DNA of 40,789 nt from Rhodospirillales bacterium (GTDB lineage Bacteria; Pseudomonadota; Alphaproteobacteria; Rhodospirillales; Shumkoniaceae), in assembly GCA_014859895.1 (NCBI GenBank), contig JACZKS010000100.1:1-40789 (forward strand). Reading direction: 5' to 3'. Numbering within the stretch: the first letter of the stretch is position 1; each line of letters opens with the position of its first letter. The notes under the pieces are model-generated. The model saw only the letters and a program-made list of their open reading frames with translations. It had not been told where the DNA came from and ran no database searches. Positions 7,706 to 18,966 of this stretch are shown here, piece by piece. The translations under genes were made by a program, and so were the position numbers.

Positions 7706-8590
7706 TCAGCCGCCAAGGGCCGCGGCGGCAAACCCCTTCATTATAGCCTGGGCGGCATCCAGCAACTGGTTGAGTTCCCGTTCCTTGGGAATTCCGGTCC
7801 GCTTGTGGACGATCTTGGCGACCGAAACCAAGCGGCCGCAGGACGCTACGATACCATCGAAATGGGTGCCCTTGACCCGGCGGGCGATGTCATCGGCGAC
7901 GAAGATCAGTTCTTCAAGAAAGGTGCGCACCTTCTCGTCGACGCCGTCGACCATCATGTCCGGGCCGACGCGGTTGATCAGGATGCCGACCTTCTCGACA
8001 TGGCGCTGCAGTTTCTGGATGTTGATCTCGGCCATGGTCGAGGCAATGGCCCGCTTTGCGGTTTGGGGATCGTAGCTTCCAGCCGTCTTGTCGCGCAGGC
8101 TGTTGGGGACGTCGAGCAGGGGAATCAGCGATTTGCGACCCTCGCCGGCACGCCGGTCCGGCCCGACGTAGTCGCTGGTCACGACAAAGGGTAGCCGCGC
8201 CTTGATCAGGTGTTCCAGGCTCTTGAGGAGGGTGACGGCGGCAAGCGGCAGCGCCACGAAGTCGTCGGCGCCGTGACGCATGATGAAGCCGACATCGGGC
8301 GCGTTCCGGTCGGCCCCGAAGATGATGATGCCCAGGAATGGATTGCCGCCGGCCTCGCCGTGGCGGACGGCGGTCAGCAGATCGTTCACATTGCCGTCGG
8401 GCCATGCGCTGTCGAGGACCAGGAAATCGAACGTCGTCTCGCGGAGAAGTTTATGGCTCTGCGCCAGTGATCCGGCCGCCGAGACGGTGGCGAAGCCCAG
8501 TTCCTTGAGGGCGGATTCGGCCTCAGCCGTAACGGCACGTGACGGAGCGGCGACGAGCGCTGTCGCACTCTCGAAATTGGGGGTCGTCAT
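7706..8590 (-). CDS. Receiver-like protein with degenerate phosphorylation site, upstream of motAB
   Basis: The N-terminal 125 of 294 residues fit a CheY-like receiver: FDFLVLDSAWPDG provides a candidate phospho-acceptor D60, and HGADDFVALPL corresponds to the loop that normally holds the conserved Lys. However, the acidic pair after the first strand is absent (LVAAPSRA), the Thr/Ser position is Gly (IIIFGAD), and the Lys is Leu114. It is therefore unlikely to be phosphorylated in the ordinary way. After a short linker with SDYVGPDRR at about 137-145 comes a largely helical region of about 150 residues with no recognised domain. Being first in the operon with the stator genes suggests a role in motor assembly or control; this is inference. 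Confidence 0.75.
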   Translation of the reverse strand: MTTPNFESATALVAAPSRAVTAEAESALKELGFATVSAAGSLAQSHKLLRETTFDFLVLDSAWPDGNVNDLLTAVRHGEAGGNPFLGIIIFGADRNAPDVGFIMRHGADDFVALPLAAVTLLKSLEHLIKARLPFVVTSDYVGPDRRAGEGRKSLIPLLDVPNSLRDKTAGSYDPQTAKRAIASTMAEINIQKLQRHVEKVGILINRVGPDMMVDGVDEKVRTFLEELIFVADDIARRVKGTHFDGIVASCGRLVSVAKIVHKRTGIPKERELNQLLDAAQAIMKGFAAAALGG

Positions 8591-8622
8591 CAGGATCCGG
8601 CCATTCTTTGTTTCGGGGTCGA

Positions 8623-8646
8623 ATTCTAACGGAACCCGCGTTCCGT
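8623..8646 (-). promoter_or_regulatory. Perfect dyad beside a possible -10 upstream of the receiver-motAB operon
   Basis: On the minus strand a -10-like TAGAAT (8628-8623) stands about 33 bases before the start codon. Directly upstream lies a perfect 7-bp dyad, ACGGAAC (8629-8635) and GTTCCGT (8640-8646), around a four-base centre. The dyad would fill the spacer of a promoter whose -35 (CAAATA) is poor. It could be an operator or a short hairpin. The rest of the 8591-8781 gap shows nothing else convincing. Confidence 0.35.
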
Positions 8647-8781
8647 ATTTGTGCCGCAGCCAAACGCGACGTTATGGCCGCCTTGAATCTAACACCACTT
8701 GAACGCCAATTGGAATCCCAAATTACAATCGCCGGGCGGTGATTGGCCGGAAAAGGCGCCCCAAGGCCCTTGAGGCGGGTT

Positions 8782-10290
8782 TCAGCCGGTTTTTGCGGCG
8801 AAACGAACAGCCTCCTCGGCGGCCCGCACCAGGGCGCGGGCCTTGTTGCAGCTTTCCTGGAACTCCGCCTCGGGGTCGCTGTCGGCGACGATGCCGCCGC
8901 CGGCCTGGACGTACATGCGGCCGTCCTTGACCACAGCGGTGCGGAGCGCGATGCACGTGTCCATCTCGCCGGTAGCGCCAAAATAGCCGATGCAGCCGGC
9001 ATAGACGCCGCGGCGGTCGGGTTCCAACTCGTCGATGATCTCCATGGCCCGCACCTTGGGCGCGCCGGAAACGGTGCCGGCCGGAAAGCCGGCGAACAGG
9101 GCATCCATGGCGTCGAAGCGGGGATCGAGCCGGCCCTCGACGTTGGATACGATGTGCATGACGTGCGAATAGCGCTCGATGCTCATCTTCTCGGTGACCC
9201 GCACCGTGCCCACCTTGGCGACCCGCCCGACGTCATTGCGCCCGAGATCCAGCAGCATCAGGTGCTCTGCCAGTTCCTTGGGATCGGCCAGGAGATCCTC
9301 GGCCAGCGCCTTGTCCTCGTCGCGGTCCTTGCCGCGCGGGCGGGTGCCGGCGATCGGGCGGATGGTGACGGTGCCGTCGCGCATCCTGACCAGGATTTCT
9401 GGACTCGATCCGACAACCGAAAAACTGCCGAAGTCGAGGAAGTAAAGGAACGGCGAGGGGTTGAGGCGACGGAGCGCGCGATAGAGCGAGAACGGCGGCA
9501 GCTTGAAGGGAACCTCGAAGCGCTGCGAGAGCACCACCTGGAAGATGTCCCCTGCCAGGATGTACTCCTTGCCCTTGCGCACCATGGCGTGGAACTGCTC
9601 GCGGGACAGGTTGGACTTCGGAGCGGGGGTTTCGGCGACGTCGCCGCCCGCCTCGCGCCGGTAAGGAAGCCCGCGCCCGAAATCGGCCACCACGTCGCCC
9701 AGCCGCTCGCGCGCCTGATCGTAGGCGGCCTCGGCGGCGACGCCGGGGGCCGGCCGGACCGGGGTGACCACGGTAACCACGTCCTCGATGCTGTCGAATA
9801 TGGCGATCACCGTCGGGCGCAGGAACAGGCCGTCGGGTACCTTAAGGACATCTGGATTGGCCTCGGGCAGACGCTCGACCAGCCGCACCATGTCATAGGA
9901 CATGTAGCCGACGAGGCCGGCCGCCATCGGCGGCAGTCCCGGGGGTAGTTCGATGCGCGATTCTTCGACGACGGCGCGCAACGAGGCGATGGCGCCATCC
10001 GGACAGGGCGAAAAGGCGTCGGCGTCGAAACGGGCCCGGCAGTTGATCTCGGCGCGGTTGCCGAAGCAGCGCCAGATGAGGTCCGGCTTCAGCCCGATGA
10101 ACGAGTAGCGGCCCCGAATGGCGCCCCCCTCCACCGATTCCAGCAGGAAACTGTTCGCCCGGCCCTCCGCCAACTTGAGGAAGGCCGATACCGGTGTCTC
10201 CAGGTCGGCGACCAACGTCGTCCACACCACCTGGGGCCGTCCCTCGGCGTAAGCTTTCGCGAAACAATCGAAATCGGGACGAGGGATCAT
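8782..10290 (-). CDS. trpE: Anthranilate synthase component I
   Basis: This 502-residue chorismate-utilising enzyme makes anthranilate from chorismate, with TrpG supplying ammonia, in the first step of tryptophan synthesis. The N-terminal LLESVEGG contains the LLES element associated with tryptophan feedback inhibition. The catalytic half shows IAGTRPRGKD, LLDLGRNDVGRVA, SHVMHIVSNVEG, FPAGTVSGAPKVRAMEII and YVQAGGGIVADSDPEAE. The ATG at 10288-10290 fits the family start (MIPRPDFDCFAKAYAEG), although its ribosome site is weak. It follows ppiD by 22 bases on the same strand. No trpG, trpD or trpC follows, although trpE is commonly followed by these in related bacteria; a separate trpG must be elsewhere. 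Confidence 0.95.
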   Translation of the reverse strand: MIPRPDFDCFAKAYAEGRPQVVWTTLVADLETPVSAFLKLAEGRANSFLLESVEGGAIRGRYSFIGLKPDLIWRCFGNRAEINCRARFDADAFSPCPDGAIASLRAVVEESRIELPPGLPPMAAGLVGYMSYDMVRLVERLPEANPDVLKVPDGLFLRPTVIAIFDSIEDVVTVVTPVRPAPGVAAEAAYDQARERLGDVVADFGRGLPYRREAGGDVAETPAPKSNLSREQFHAMVRKGKEYILAGDIFQVVLSQRFEVPFKLPPFSLYRALRRLNPSPFLYFLDFGSFSVVGSSPEILVRMRDGTVTIRPIAGTRPRGKDRDEDKALAEDLLADPKELAEHLMLLDLGRNDVGRVAKVGTVRVTEKMSIERYSHVMHIVSNVEGRLDPRFDAMDALFAGFPAGTVSGAPKVRAMEIIDELEPDRRGVYAGCIGYFGATGEMDTCIALRTAVVKDGRMYVQAGGGIVADSDPEAEFQESCNKARALVRAAEEAVRFAAKTG

Positions 10291-10312
10291 GGCCGACCCA
10301 CGGGCTGAGAGG

Positions 10313-12196
10313 TTACAGGGATTCTTCCAGAGCCTGACGGTTGATCGTGACCGGAAACTCCTGGCGTAAGGTCGAGGCGAAAGAGCCCTGGATGTCGCCG
10401 CGGAGCGAGTCGGCCAGGGAACGTTCCACCGCGGCGACGCCGTCGGCGTCGGCCGCTGGGTCGGCCGGCAGGATGTTCTGAAGGCGGGCGACCACGTAGC
10501 CGTCGTCACCACGTCCGGCAGCGGCGCCGCCGACCTTGGCCTTGAACATCTCGGTCACCACAGGGCGGGGCAGGGCCGAGGCCGTGTTTCCCGGCTGGCG
10601 GGTGAAAGGCTCGGTGGTCTTGACCTCGAGCCGCAGTTCGCCGGCGATCTTGCCAATGTCCTCGCCGTCCATCAGGCGGGTAACCAGCGCATCGGCGGTC
10701 GCTTTGGCCTTGGCTTCCCGTTGCGCGATCTTCCAGGCGGCGGCCACTTGGTCGCGGATACCGTCCAGCGGCCGCAGCGCGCTTGGCGTCACCTTGTCGA
10801 CATGGACGACGAAGTAGGCGTCCGACGAGGCCTCGGTCACCAGGCTGTCCTGGTTTTCCGGCGTTTCGAAGGCAGTCTCCAGGAACCGGCCGCCGGCTGG
10901 CAGGTTGGCGACCGGCTTGCCGTCCGTGTCTTTGCCCGTGGCGTCGATGGCTTCGATGGCGCGCAGACGCAGATTCAGGTTCTTCGCCGCCTCTTCCACG
11001 GTGGCGCCGCCGCCTAGGGTGTCTTCCAACCTGTTCGCCAGGTTGAACAGGGCGTCGACGGACTTGTCCCGCCGCAGTTCGGCGGTCAGCGCGGGGCGTG
11101 CATCGTCGATGGTCGCGTGGTGGGCCGGTGTGATCGACGCCACCTCGATGAGGTGCCAGCCGAGAGGACTCTCGACCGGCTCACTGATCGCCCCGTCGGG
11201 CAGGGAGAAGGCGGCATCGGCCAGTTCCTGAAGAAGCTGAGTGCGGCTGACCTCGCCGAGGTCGACCGTTTCCTCGTCCAGGCCCGCGGATTCCTTGGCC
11301 ACCGTCATGAAATCGCGCCCTTCGCCCAGCATCTGGCGGATTTCCTTGGCCTTGGCCTCGTCGGGAACGACGATCTGGCGAAGATGGCGCATCTCGGGCC
11401 GGTTAAACTCTTCCTGGCGCTGGGCGTAGTGGTCGCGGATTTCCTGCTCTTCGATCGCCACCTCGCCCTCAAGGTCCTTGGCGCGGAAGTCGATGACGGT
11501 CAGGCGGCGGTATTCCGGGGCGGTGAACTGTTCGGCGCGCTCGGTGTGAAAAGCGGCCAGTTGCTCTGCGGCCGGTTCCGGGATGTCCGTCATCGTGTCA
11601 TCGGCGATGAACAGGGTTTGGGCGACCCGCTTCTCGGCACGGTGACGGTAGATGGCGTCCACCAGCGATTTGGGCGGAACGACGCCGGCAACGATGGTGC
11701 CCCCCAGCTGGGCGCGCACCATCTCCTCGCGCAGCCGGGCAATGTAGCCCTGCTCGGTATAGCCCTCGGCCATCAGGATCTGCTGGAACCGCGAGCGGTT
11801 GAATTTCCCGGTCTGGTCCGCGAAGCTGCGGTCCCTTTCGATGGCGGTTCGGATGGCAGCGTCGCTGGCGATGACGCCCAGCGATCTGGCGCCGAGGTTG
11901 TAAAGGGTTTCGCTGACGATGCGCCCGATCGTCCGGTCGGCCACGCCCAGCGCCCGGGCCTGCTCGCGGTCCAGTTTGGTGCCGAACACGCGCTCCAATT
12001 GGCTCATGTCCCGCACGAATTCACGGTTAACCTGCGCCGGAGAAATGTCGGCGCTGCCCACCTCGGCGACCACCTTGATGTTGGATCGGCTGCTGATGAA
12101 GTCGCCGACGCCCCAGGTCAAGAAGCTGAGGATCAGCAGTGCGAACAACACCTTGATCACAATGGAGGAGGAGTACTTGCGGATCGTCTCGAGCAT
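10313..12196 (-). CDS. ppiD: PpiD-type membrane-anchored peptidyl-prolyl isomerase/chaperone
   Basis: This 627-residue protein matches PpiD: a short cytoplasmic N-terminus (MLETIRKYSSS), one membrane helix at about 11-33 (VIKVLFALLILSFLTWGVGDF), and a large periplasmic part with a SurA-like N-terminal chaperone region. A parvulin-like segment follows, ending in LGEVSRTQLL and SPLGWHLIEV, then a C-terminal helical region. It assists folding of exported and outer-membrane proteins near the Sec translocon. The ATG at 12196 is chosen because the membrane anchor starts 11 residues later; the frame stays open upstream, but those codons do not look like protein. It is the first gene of a ppiD-trpE unit, divergent from tpiA. 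Confidence 0.9.
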   Translation of the reverse strand: MLETIRKYSSSIVIKVLFALLILSFLTWGVGDFISSRSNIKVVAEVGSADISPAQVNREFVRDMSQLERVFGTKLDREQARALGVADRTIGRIVSETLYNLGARSLGVIASDAAIRTAIERDRSFADQTGKFNRSRFQQILMAEGYTEQGYIARLREEMVRAQLGGTIVAGVVPPKSLVDAIYRHRAEKRVAQTLFIADDTMTDIPEPAAEQLAAFHTERAEQFTAPEYRRLTVIDFRAKDLEGEVAIEEQEIRDHYAQRQEEFNRPEMRHLRQIVVPDEAKAKEIRQMLGEGRDFMTVAKESAGLDEETVDLGEVSRTQLLQELADAAFSLPDGAISEPVESPLGWHLIEVASITPAHHATIDDARPALTAELRRDKSVDALFNLANRLEDTLGGGATVEEAAKNLNLRLRAIEAIDATGKDTDGKPVANLPAGGRFLETAFETPENQDSLVTEASSDAYFVVHVDKVTPSALRPLDGIRDQVAAAWKIAQREAKAKATADALVTRLMDGEDIGKIAGELRLEVKTTEPFTRQPGNTASALPRPVVTEMFKAKVGGAAAGRGDDGYVVARLQNILPADPAADADGVAAVERSLADSLRGDIQGSFASTLRQEFPVTINRQALEESL

Positions 12197-12440
12197 GGCG
12201 GGCTTTCGGGGACCGTATTTTCCTTGTCGGGTCCGGTAAGTGGTTGGAATTCCGATCTTAGCGCGTTTTTTCCAAGGAACGCGCGGCATCATAGAAGCGG
12301 CTGGGACTGGCCGCAACATTGGAATTCCCCATACCCGGCGTGCTGCCCTTGGCCTCCCGACGCGGCGAGGAAGGTCTGGAGGCGGGGGATGCGCCTGTGC
12401 TAAAGAGTCGCAAGAGGGATACACATCGGAGAAGGGGATC
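12197..12440. promoter_or_regulatory. Divergent intergenic region between ppiD and tpiA
   Basis: The 244 bases must hold promoters for both directions. A TGTGCTAAAG element at about 12400 resembles an extended -10 for tpiA, but no good -35 accompanies it. On the minus strand a TAAGAT near 12256 could serve ppiD, again without a clear -35. No strong dyad or terminator was seen. Confidence 0.3.
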
Positions 12441-13211
12441 ATGGCCAAAGGACGGCGCTATCTGATTGCCGGCAATTGGAAGATGAACGGCTTCAAGAAG
12501 GATGGCCGGCAGTTAGCCAAGGCGGTTGCTAAGCACCTGAAGTCGGTTGGCAAAGATGACCTGCCATTCGATCTGCTGGTGTGTCCTCCTTTCACCCTGA
12601 TCCGTGGCGTGGCCAAGGCGATCAAGGGCTCGGGCGTCAAGCTCGGCGCCCAGGACTGCCACGCTGCCGAAAAGGGTGCCCATACCGGCGACATCAGCGC
12701 GCCGATGCTCAAGGATCTGGGCTGCGAATTCGTCATCGTCGGCCATTCCGAGCGGCGCACCAACCACGCGGAAAAGGACGCCGACGTCAAGGCCAAGGCC
12801 GAAGCGGCGATCGCCGCCGGCCTGACCGCCATCGTCTGCGTCGGCGAAACGCTGGAACAGCGTGACAAACGCCAGACCCTGGCGGTCAACCGCCGTCAGG
12901 TGCGCGGCTCGCTGCCCAAGGGTGCCACCGCCAGGAACACCGTCATCGCCTACGAGCCGGTGTGGGCGATCGGCACAGGGAGGACGGCCACTCCCGAGCA
13001 GGCCCAAGAGGTACATGCCCTTATTCGTGCCGAACTGGTGAAGGCGCTGGGCGAGAAGACGGGACAGGCCGTGCGCATCCTCTATGGCGGTTCGATGAAC
13101 CCGAAAAACGCCAAGGAACTGATGGTGCAGCCCGATGTCGACGGCGGTTTGATCGGTGGCGCCAGCCTCAAGGCCGACGATTTTTGGGCGGTCGCCCAAG
13201 GTTGCCTCTAG
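12441..13211 (+). CDS. tpiA: Triose-phosphate isomerase
   Basis: This 256-residue TIM-barrel enzyme interconverts dihydroxyacetone phosphate and glyceraldehyde 3-phosphate in glycolysis. All catalytic elements are present: K14 in GNWKMNG, H102 in VGHSERR and E172 in AYEPVWAIGTG, which also starts the flexible loop 6. The phosphate-binding LYGGSMNPKN and GLIGGASL follow. The ATG at 12441 follows GGAGAAGGGG; upstream in-frame codons are not protein-like. It leads the tpiA-secG pair, a classic alphaproteobacterial order continuing into pyrG, kdsA and eno. Length is standard. Confidence 0.97.
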   Translation: MAKGRRYLIAGNWKMNGFKKDGRQLAKAVAKHLKSVGKDDLPFDLLVCPPFTLIRGVAKAIKGSGVKLGAQDCHAAEKGAHTGDISAPMLKDLGCEFVIVGHSERRTNHAEKDADVKAKAEAAIAAGLTAIVCVGETLEQRDKRQTLAVNRRQVRGSLPKGATARNTVIAYEPVWAIGTGRTATPEQAQEVHALIRAELVKALGEKTGQAVRILYGGSMNPKNAKELMVQPDVDGGLIGGASLKADDFWAVAQGCL

Positions 13212-13301
13212 CCATCCGCGGCGCAAGCGATTAAAAAACGCGGCAGCGGTTTCCGGGCGCGCCGGCGTGCCCCGGCCCGGCGGCCAGAATTGGAAGATGT
13301 C

Positions 13302-13628
13302 ATGCTAACGGTCATTCTCGTCATTCATCTGCTTATCGCCATCGCGCTGGTCGGCACCGTGCTGCTGCAACGCAGCGAAGGCGGCGCACTTGGCATGGGC
13401 GGCGGCATGGGCGGCTTCATGACCGGCCGGGCCACCGCCAACCTGCTGACCCGGGTGACGGCCGTCCTGGCCGCCGGTTTCATGGTGACAAGCTTGGTGC
13501 TCGCACTGATGTCGACCTCGGGTCGCGAGTCGCGCTCGATCCTCGATACGTCTCCCGCCGTGACGGCGCCGGCGGCGCCCGAGCAGCCCGCCAAACCGGC
13601 GGAACCCGCGGCGCCCCTGGCGAGATAG
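13302..13628 (+). CDS. secG: Preprotein translocase subunit SecG
   Basis: This 108-residue inner-membrane protein is a SecYEG accessory subunit. Two hydrophobic helices (about 2-18 and 46-66) flank the conserved cytoplasmic loop LLQRSEGGALGMGGGMGGF, which is diagnostic for SecG. The C-terminal tail is rich in Ala and Pro (TAPAAPEQPAKPAEPAAP), as is common in alphaproteobacteria. The ATG at 13302 is preceded by GGAAG; the TTG four codons earlier lies at the ribosome site itself. It lies 90 bases after tpiA and is followed by a terminator-like hairpin. Confidence 0.95.
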   Translation: MLTVILVIHLLIAIALVGTVLLQRSEGGALGMGGGMGGFMTGRATANLLTRVTAVLAAGFMVTSLVLALMSTSGRESRSILDTSPAVTAPAAPEQPAKPAEPAAPLAR

Positions 13629-13663
13629 GGGCCGGGCGATGAACGCACGATAAACCAACGGAT

Positions 13664-13691
13664 GAGGCGGCAGCAGCCGCCTCTTCTCTTT
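13664..13691 (+). terminator. Intrinsic terminator after secG
   Basis: An 8-bp perfect stem, GAGGCGGC (13664-13671) and GCCGCCTC (13676-13683), closes a four-base loop and is followed by the pyrimidine run TTCTCTTT. It lies 36 bases past the secG stop and 36 bases before pyrG, so it may end the tpiA-secG transcript. An attenuator role for pyrG cannot be excluded, since no separate strong pyrG promoter is obvious in the AT-rich bases that follow. Confidence 0.7.
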
Positions 13692-13702
13692 ATGACGGCT
13701 AA

Positions 13703-15352
<1,650 letters not shown>

Positions 15353-15364
15353 GCCTTCTTTCCG

Positions 15365-16207
15365 ATGCCCGACCCCCGCCACGTCTCCATCGGTCCCCTC
15401 TCCGTCGGCAACGACCTGCCGCTGACGCTGATCGCGGGCCCATGCGCCATGGAAAGCCGCGTCCACGCCCTGGAGATGGCCGGCGCCCTGGTGGCGATAA
15501 CGGCACGGCTCGGCATCGGGCTGATCTACAAGAGCTCGTTCGACAAGGCCAACCGCACCAGCCTCCAGAGCCCGCGCGGCATCGGCATGGAGGCGGCGCT
15601 GGCGGTCTTTGCCGAGATCCGCGAGCGCTTCGGCTGCCCGGTCGTCACCGACGTCCACGAGGCGGCACAGTGCGCCCCGGTGGCCGAGGTGGTGGACGTG
15701 CTGCAAATCCCGGCCTTCCTGTGCCGGCAGACCGACCTGCTGGTGGCCGCCGCCCAGACCGGGCGGGCGGTCAACGTCAAGAAGGGGCAGTTCCTGGCGC
15801 CCTGGGACATGGCCCAGGTGGTGGCCAAGCTGGAAGGCGCGGGAAACCGTGATATTCTCGTCACCGAACGCGGTGCCAGCTTCGGCTACAACACCCTGGT
15901 GACGGATATGCGCGCCCTTCCCATCATGGCCAAGACCGGCTGCCCAGTGGTATTTGACGCCACCCACTCGGTGCAGCAGCCGGGCGGCCAGGGCACGTCG
16001 TCGGGTGGCCAGCGCGAGTTCGCACCCGTACTGGCCCGCGCCGCGGTGGCGGTAGGCGTCGCCGCCGTTTTCATCGAAACCCATCCGGACCCGGATGCCG
16101 CGCCGAGCGACGGGCCCAACATGATCCCCTTGCAAGACCTTCCCGACCTGCTTGAAACCCTGCTCGCGATGGACCGGCTGGCCAAATTCCGGCCGCTTAC
16201 CGTCTAG
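15365..16207 (+). CDS. kdsA: 3-deoxy-8-phosphooctulonate (Kdo-8-P) synthase
   Basis: This 280-residue TIM-barrel aldolase condenses phosphoenolpyruvate with arabinose 5-phosphate to give Kdo-8-phosphate, the precursor of the lipopolysaccharide core sugar Kdo. Motifs seen are IAGPCAMES near the N-terminus, [31 protein letters not shown], and [11 protein letters not shown]. Whether it is metal dependent cannot be assigned by eye alone. It sits 12 bases after pyrG and 24 before eno, so the three are likely co-transcribed; enolase supplies its PEP substrate. Confidence 0.96.
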   Translation: MPDPRHVSIGPLSVGNDLPLTLIAGPCAMESRVHALEMAGALVAITARLGIGLIYKSSFDKANRTSLQSPRGIGMEAALAVFAEIRERFGCPVVTDVHEAAQCAPVAEVVDVLQIPAFLCRQTDLLVAAAQTGRAVNVKKGQFLAPWDMAQVVAKLEGAGNRDILVTERGASFGYNTLVTDMRALPIMAKTGCPVVFDATHSVQQPGGQGTSSGGQREFAPVLARAAVAVGVAAVFIETHPDPDAAPSDGPNMIPLQDLPDLLETLLAMDRLAKFRPLTV

Positions 16208-17506
<1,299 letters not shown>

Positions 17507-17530
17507 ACGCGAACGACATTGTGAAAACGG

Positions 17531-17558
17531 AAAGGGCGGCCTCCGGGCCGCCCTTTTT
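17531..17558 (+). terminator. Intrinsic terminator after eno
   Basis: A perfect 10-bp stem, AAAGGGCGGC (17531-17540) and GCCGCCCTTT (17547-17556), has a six-base loop and runs into a five-T tract. It is placed 25 bases beyond the eno stop codon. The stem core is the same as that of the terminator at 18128-18161. Confidence 0.9.
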
Positions 17559-17688
17559 GCGCCTGGAGGAGTCTTACGAACTTGTAATGGCGTGGCAAGG
17601 ATACGGCAAGGCTGGGTTCCCATCTTGTGTTGCATCCCGGGACGTCGAAGCGGCCCGGCAATTACAGATGGAAAGAGAGGAGATCATC

Positions 17689-18096
17689 ATGCCTGCATCC
17701 CGCATTCTTACGGCTGCCTTCGCCAGTGCCATCCTGTTGGGCGGCGCCGGCAGCGCTTTCGCGGCGTGGGACAGCGACCAAAACTACGAATATTTGGACT
17801 GGGTAAACAGCAAGGTGACCACGGCGGATGCCGCGCGTATCGCTGAACAAGCGACCGGCGGCACCGCGGGCTACGTCACCTTCGACTCCTACCCGGACTA
17901 TGGCGTGAGTGTCTATCGGGTGGATACGCAGTCGGCCAACGAGGTCGCGACCGTCGAGATCGATGCCGAGACCGGCGCCGTCCGTGAAGTGGCGCGGGTG
18001 GCTGCACCCGGCGATCTGTCGAGCGGCGATCTTGCGGAATTGCCGGGTGCCGGCATCCCAGCGCCGTCGTCGCCGAGTCCCTCCGACAACCCGTAA
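17689..18096 (+). CDS. Small exported PepSY-like protein
   Basis: This 135-residue protein begins with a clear signal peptide (about 1-24: basic start, hydrophobic LTAAFASAILLGGAGS, cut after AFA). The mature part has one PepSY-like unit: TTADAARIAEQATGGTAGYV, a helix, then strands with GVSVYRVDTQS and VATVEIDAETGAVREV, ending in a Pro/Ser-rich tail. PepSY units often act as inhibitors or modulators of periplasmic partners. The ATG at 17689 is chosen over the one 21 bases upstream because AGAGGAG lies between them. It sits between two terminators, so it is transcribed alone, just upstream of a two-component pair. That it modulates that sensor kinase is inference from position. Confidence 0.78.
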   Translation: MPASRILTAAFASAILLGGAGSAFAAWDSDQNYEYLDWVNSKVTTADAARIAEQATGGTAGYVTFDSYPDYGVSVYRVDTQSANEVATVEIDAETGAVREVARVAAPGDLSSGDLAELPGAGIPAPSSPSPSDNP

Positions 18097-18127
18097 GGGC
18101 GGCGTAGCGGCCTTGTTTGGGTAGAAG

Positions 18128-18161
18128 GAAGGGCGGCGCCGGAGCCGCCCTTCTCGTTTTT
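18128..18161 (+). terminator. Intrinsic terminator after the PepSY-like gene
   Basis: A 10-bp perfect stem, GAAGGGCGGC (18128-18137) and GCCGCCCTTC (18144-18153), encloses a six-base loop and is followed by TCGTTTTT. It lies 32 bases past the stop codon. Its stem closely resembles that of the eno terminator, suggesting a preferred terminator sequence in this genome or a local duplication. Confidence 0.85.
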
Positions 18162-18282
18162 GGGCCCCAGATGGGCGCCGTTTGCCACCCCTTGCCGGGG
18201 GCGATGTCAAACCCCATCGTTTTCTGTGAGGCGAGGTGGCAGGCGGCCTTTCCGACAATCTTTCGCAGAGAGGGGGTGCCCG

Positions 18283-18966
18283 ATGTCCATGAAGATCCTG
18301 GTCATCGAAGACGACGCCGCCACGCTGGAATATGTGGCGGCTGGTCTGGCCGAGCACGGCCACGTCGTCGACCGCGCTGCCGACGGCGGCGAGGGGTTGT
18401 TGCTGGCGGCCGGCGAAGTTTACGACGTCATGGTGGTCGACCGCCGCCTTCCCGGGGTGGACGGTCTGTCCATCGTCAAGACGGTGCGCGGTGCTGGTGT
18501 AAAGACCCCGGTCCTTTTCCTTACGACCATGGGCAGCGTCGACGACCGCGTCGAGGGCCTGGAAGCCGGCGGCGACGACTATCTGGCCAAGCCGTTCGCT
18601 TTTTCCGAGTTGCTGGCGCGCGTCCACGCGTTGGCCCGCCGGCCGCCCCTCGCCGCCGAGCAGGCGACGTTGCGGGTGGCCGATCTCGAAATGGACTTGG
18701 TGCGCCGGACGGTCAGCCGCGGCGGCCAGGTCATCGACCTGCAGCCGCGGGAATTTGTGCTGTTGGAGTACCTGATGCGCAACGCCGGCCGGGTGGTAAC
18801 CCGCACCATGTTGCTCGAACGGGTATGGGATTTCCATTTCGATCCCAAGACCAGCGTCGTCGAAACCCACATCAGTCGGCTGCGGACCAAGATCGATAAA
18901 CCCTTCGAGGAGGATCTCATTCACACGGTGCGTGGTGCCGGGTACAGCCTCCATGCGCCTTCCTAA
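18283..18966 (+). CDS. OmpR/PhoB-family response regulator
   Basis: This 227-residue DNA-binding regulator has an N-terminal receiver with the acidic pair E9-D10-D11, phospho-acceptor D53 in VVDRRLPG, the Thr in FLTTMGS, and the conserved Lys in DDYLAKPF. The C-terminal winged helix (about 130-225) shows LQPREFVLLEYLMRNAGRVVTR, VETHISRLRTKID and TVRGAGYSL. The start at 18283 has GAGAGGGGG six bases upstream; the ATG two codons later is less well placed. The 3' end overlaps the sensor kinase gene by 14 bases, so the pair is translationally coupled. The stimulus and targets are unknown. The overall type is close to PhoP/TctD-like regulators. Confidence 0.93.
   Translation: MSMKILVIEDDAATLEYVAAGLAEHGHVVDRAADGGEGLLLAAGEVYDVMVVDRRLPGVDGLSIVKTVRGAGVKTPVLFLTTMGSVDDRVEGLEAGGDDYLAKPFAFSELLARVHALARRPPLAAEQATLRVADLEMDLVRRTVSRGGQVIDLQPREFVLLEYLMRNAGRVVTRTMLLERVWDFHFDPKTSVVETHISRLRTKIDKPFEEDLIHTVRGAGYSLHAPS

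Noticed and set aside
17640-17691. Earlier ATG at 17668 as start of the PepSY-like protein
   Set aside because: The ribosome site AGAGGAG lies between it and the ATG at 17689, and the signal peptide begins at the latter.
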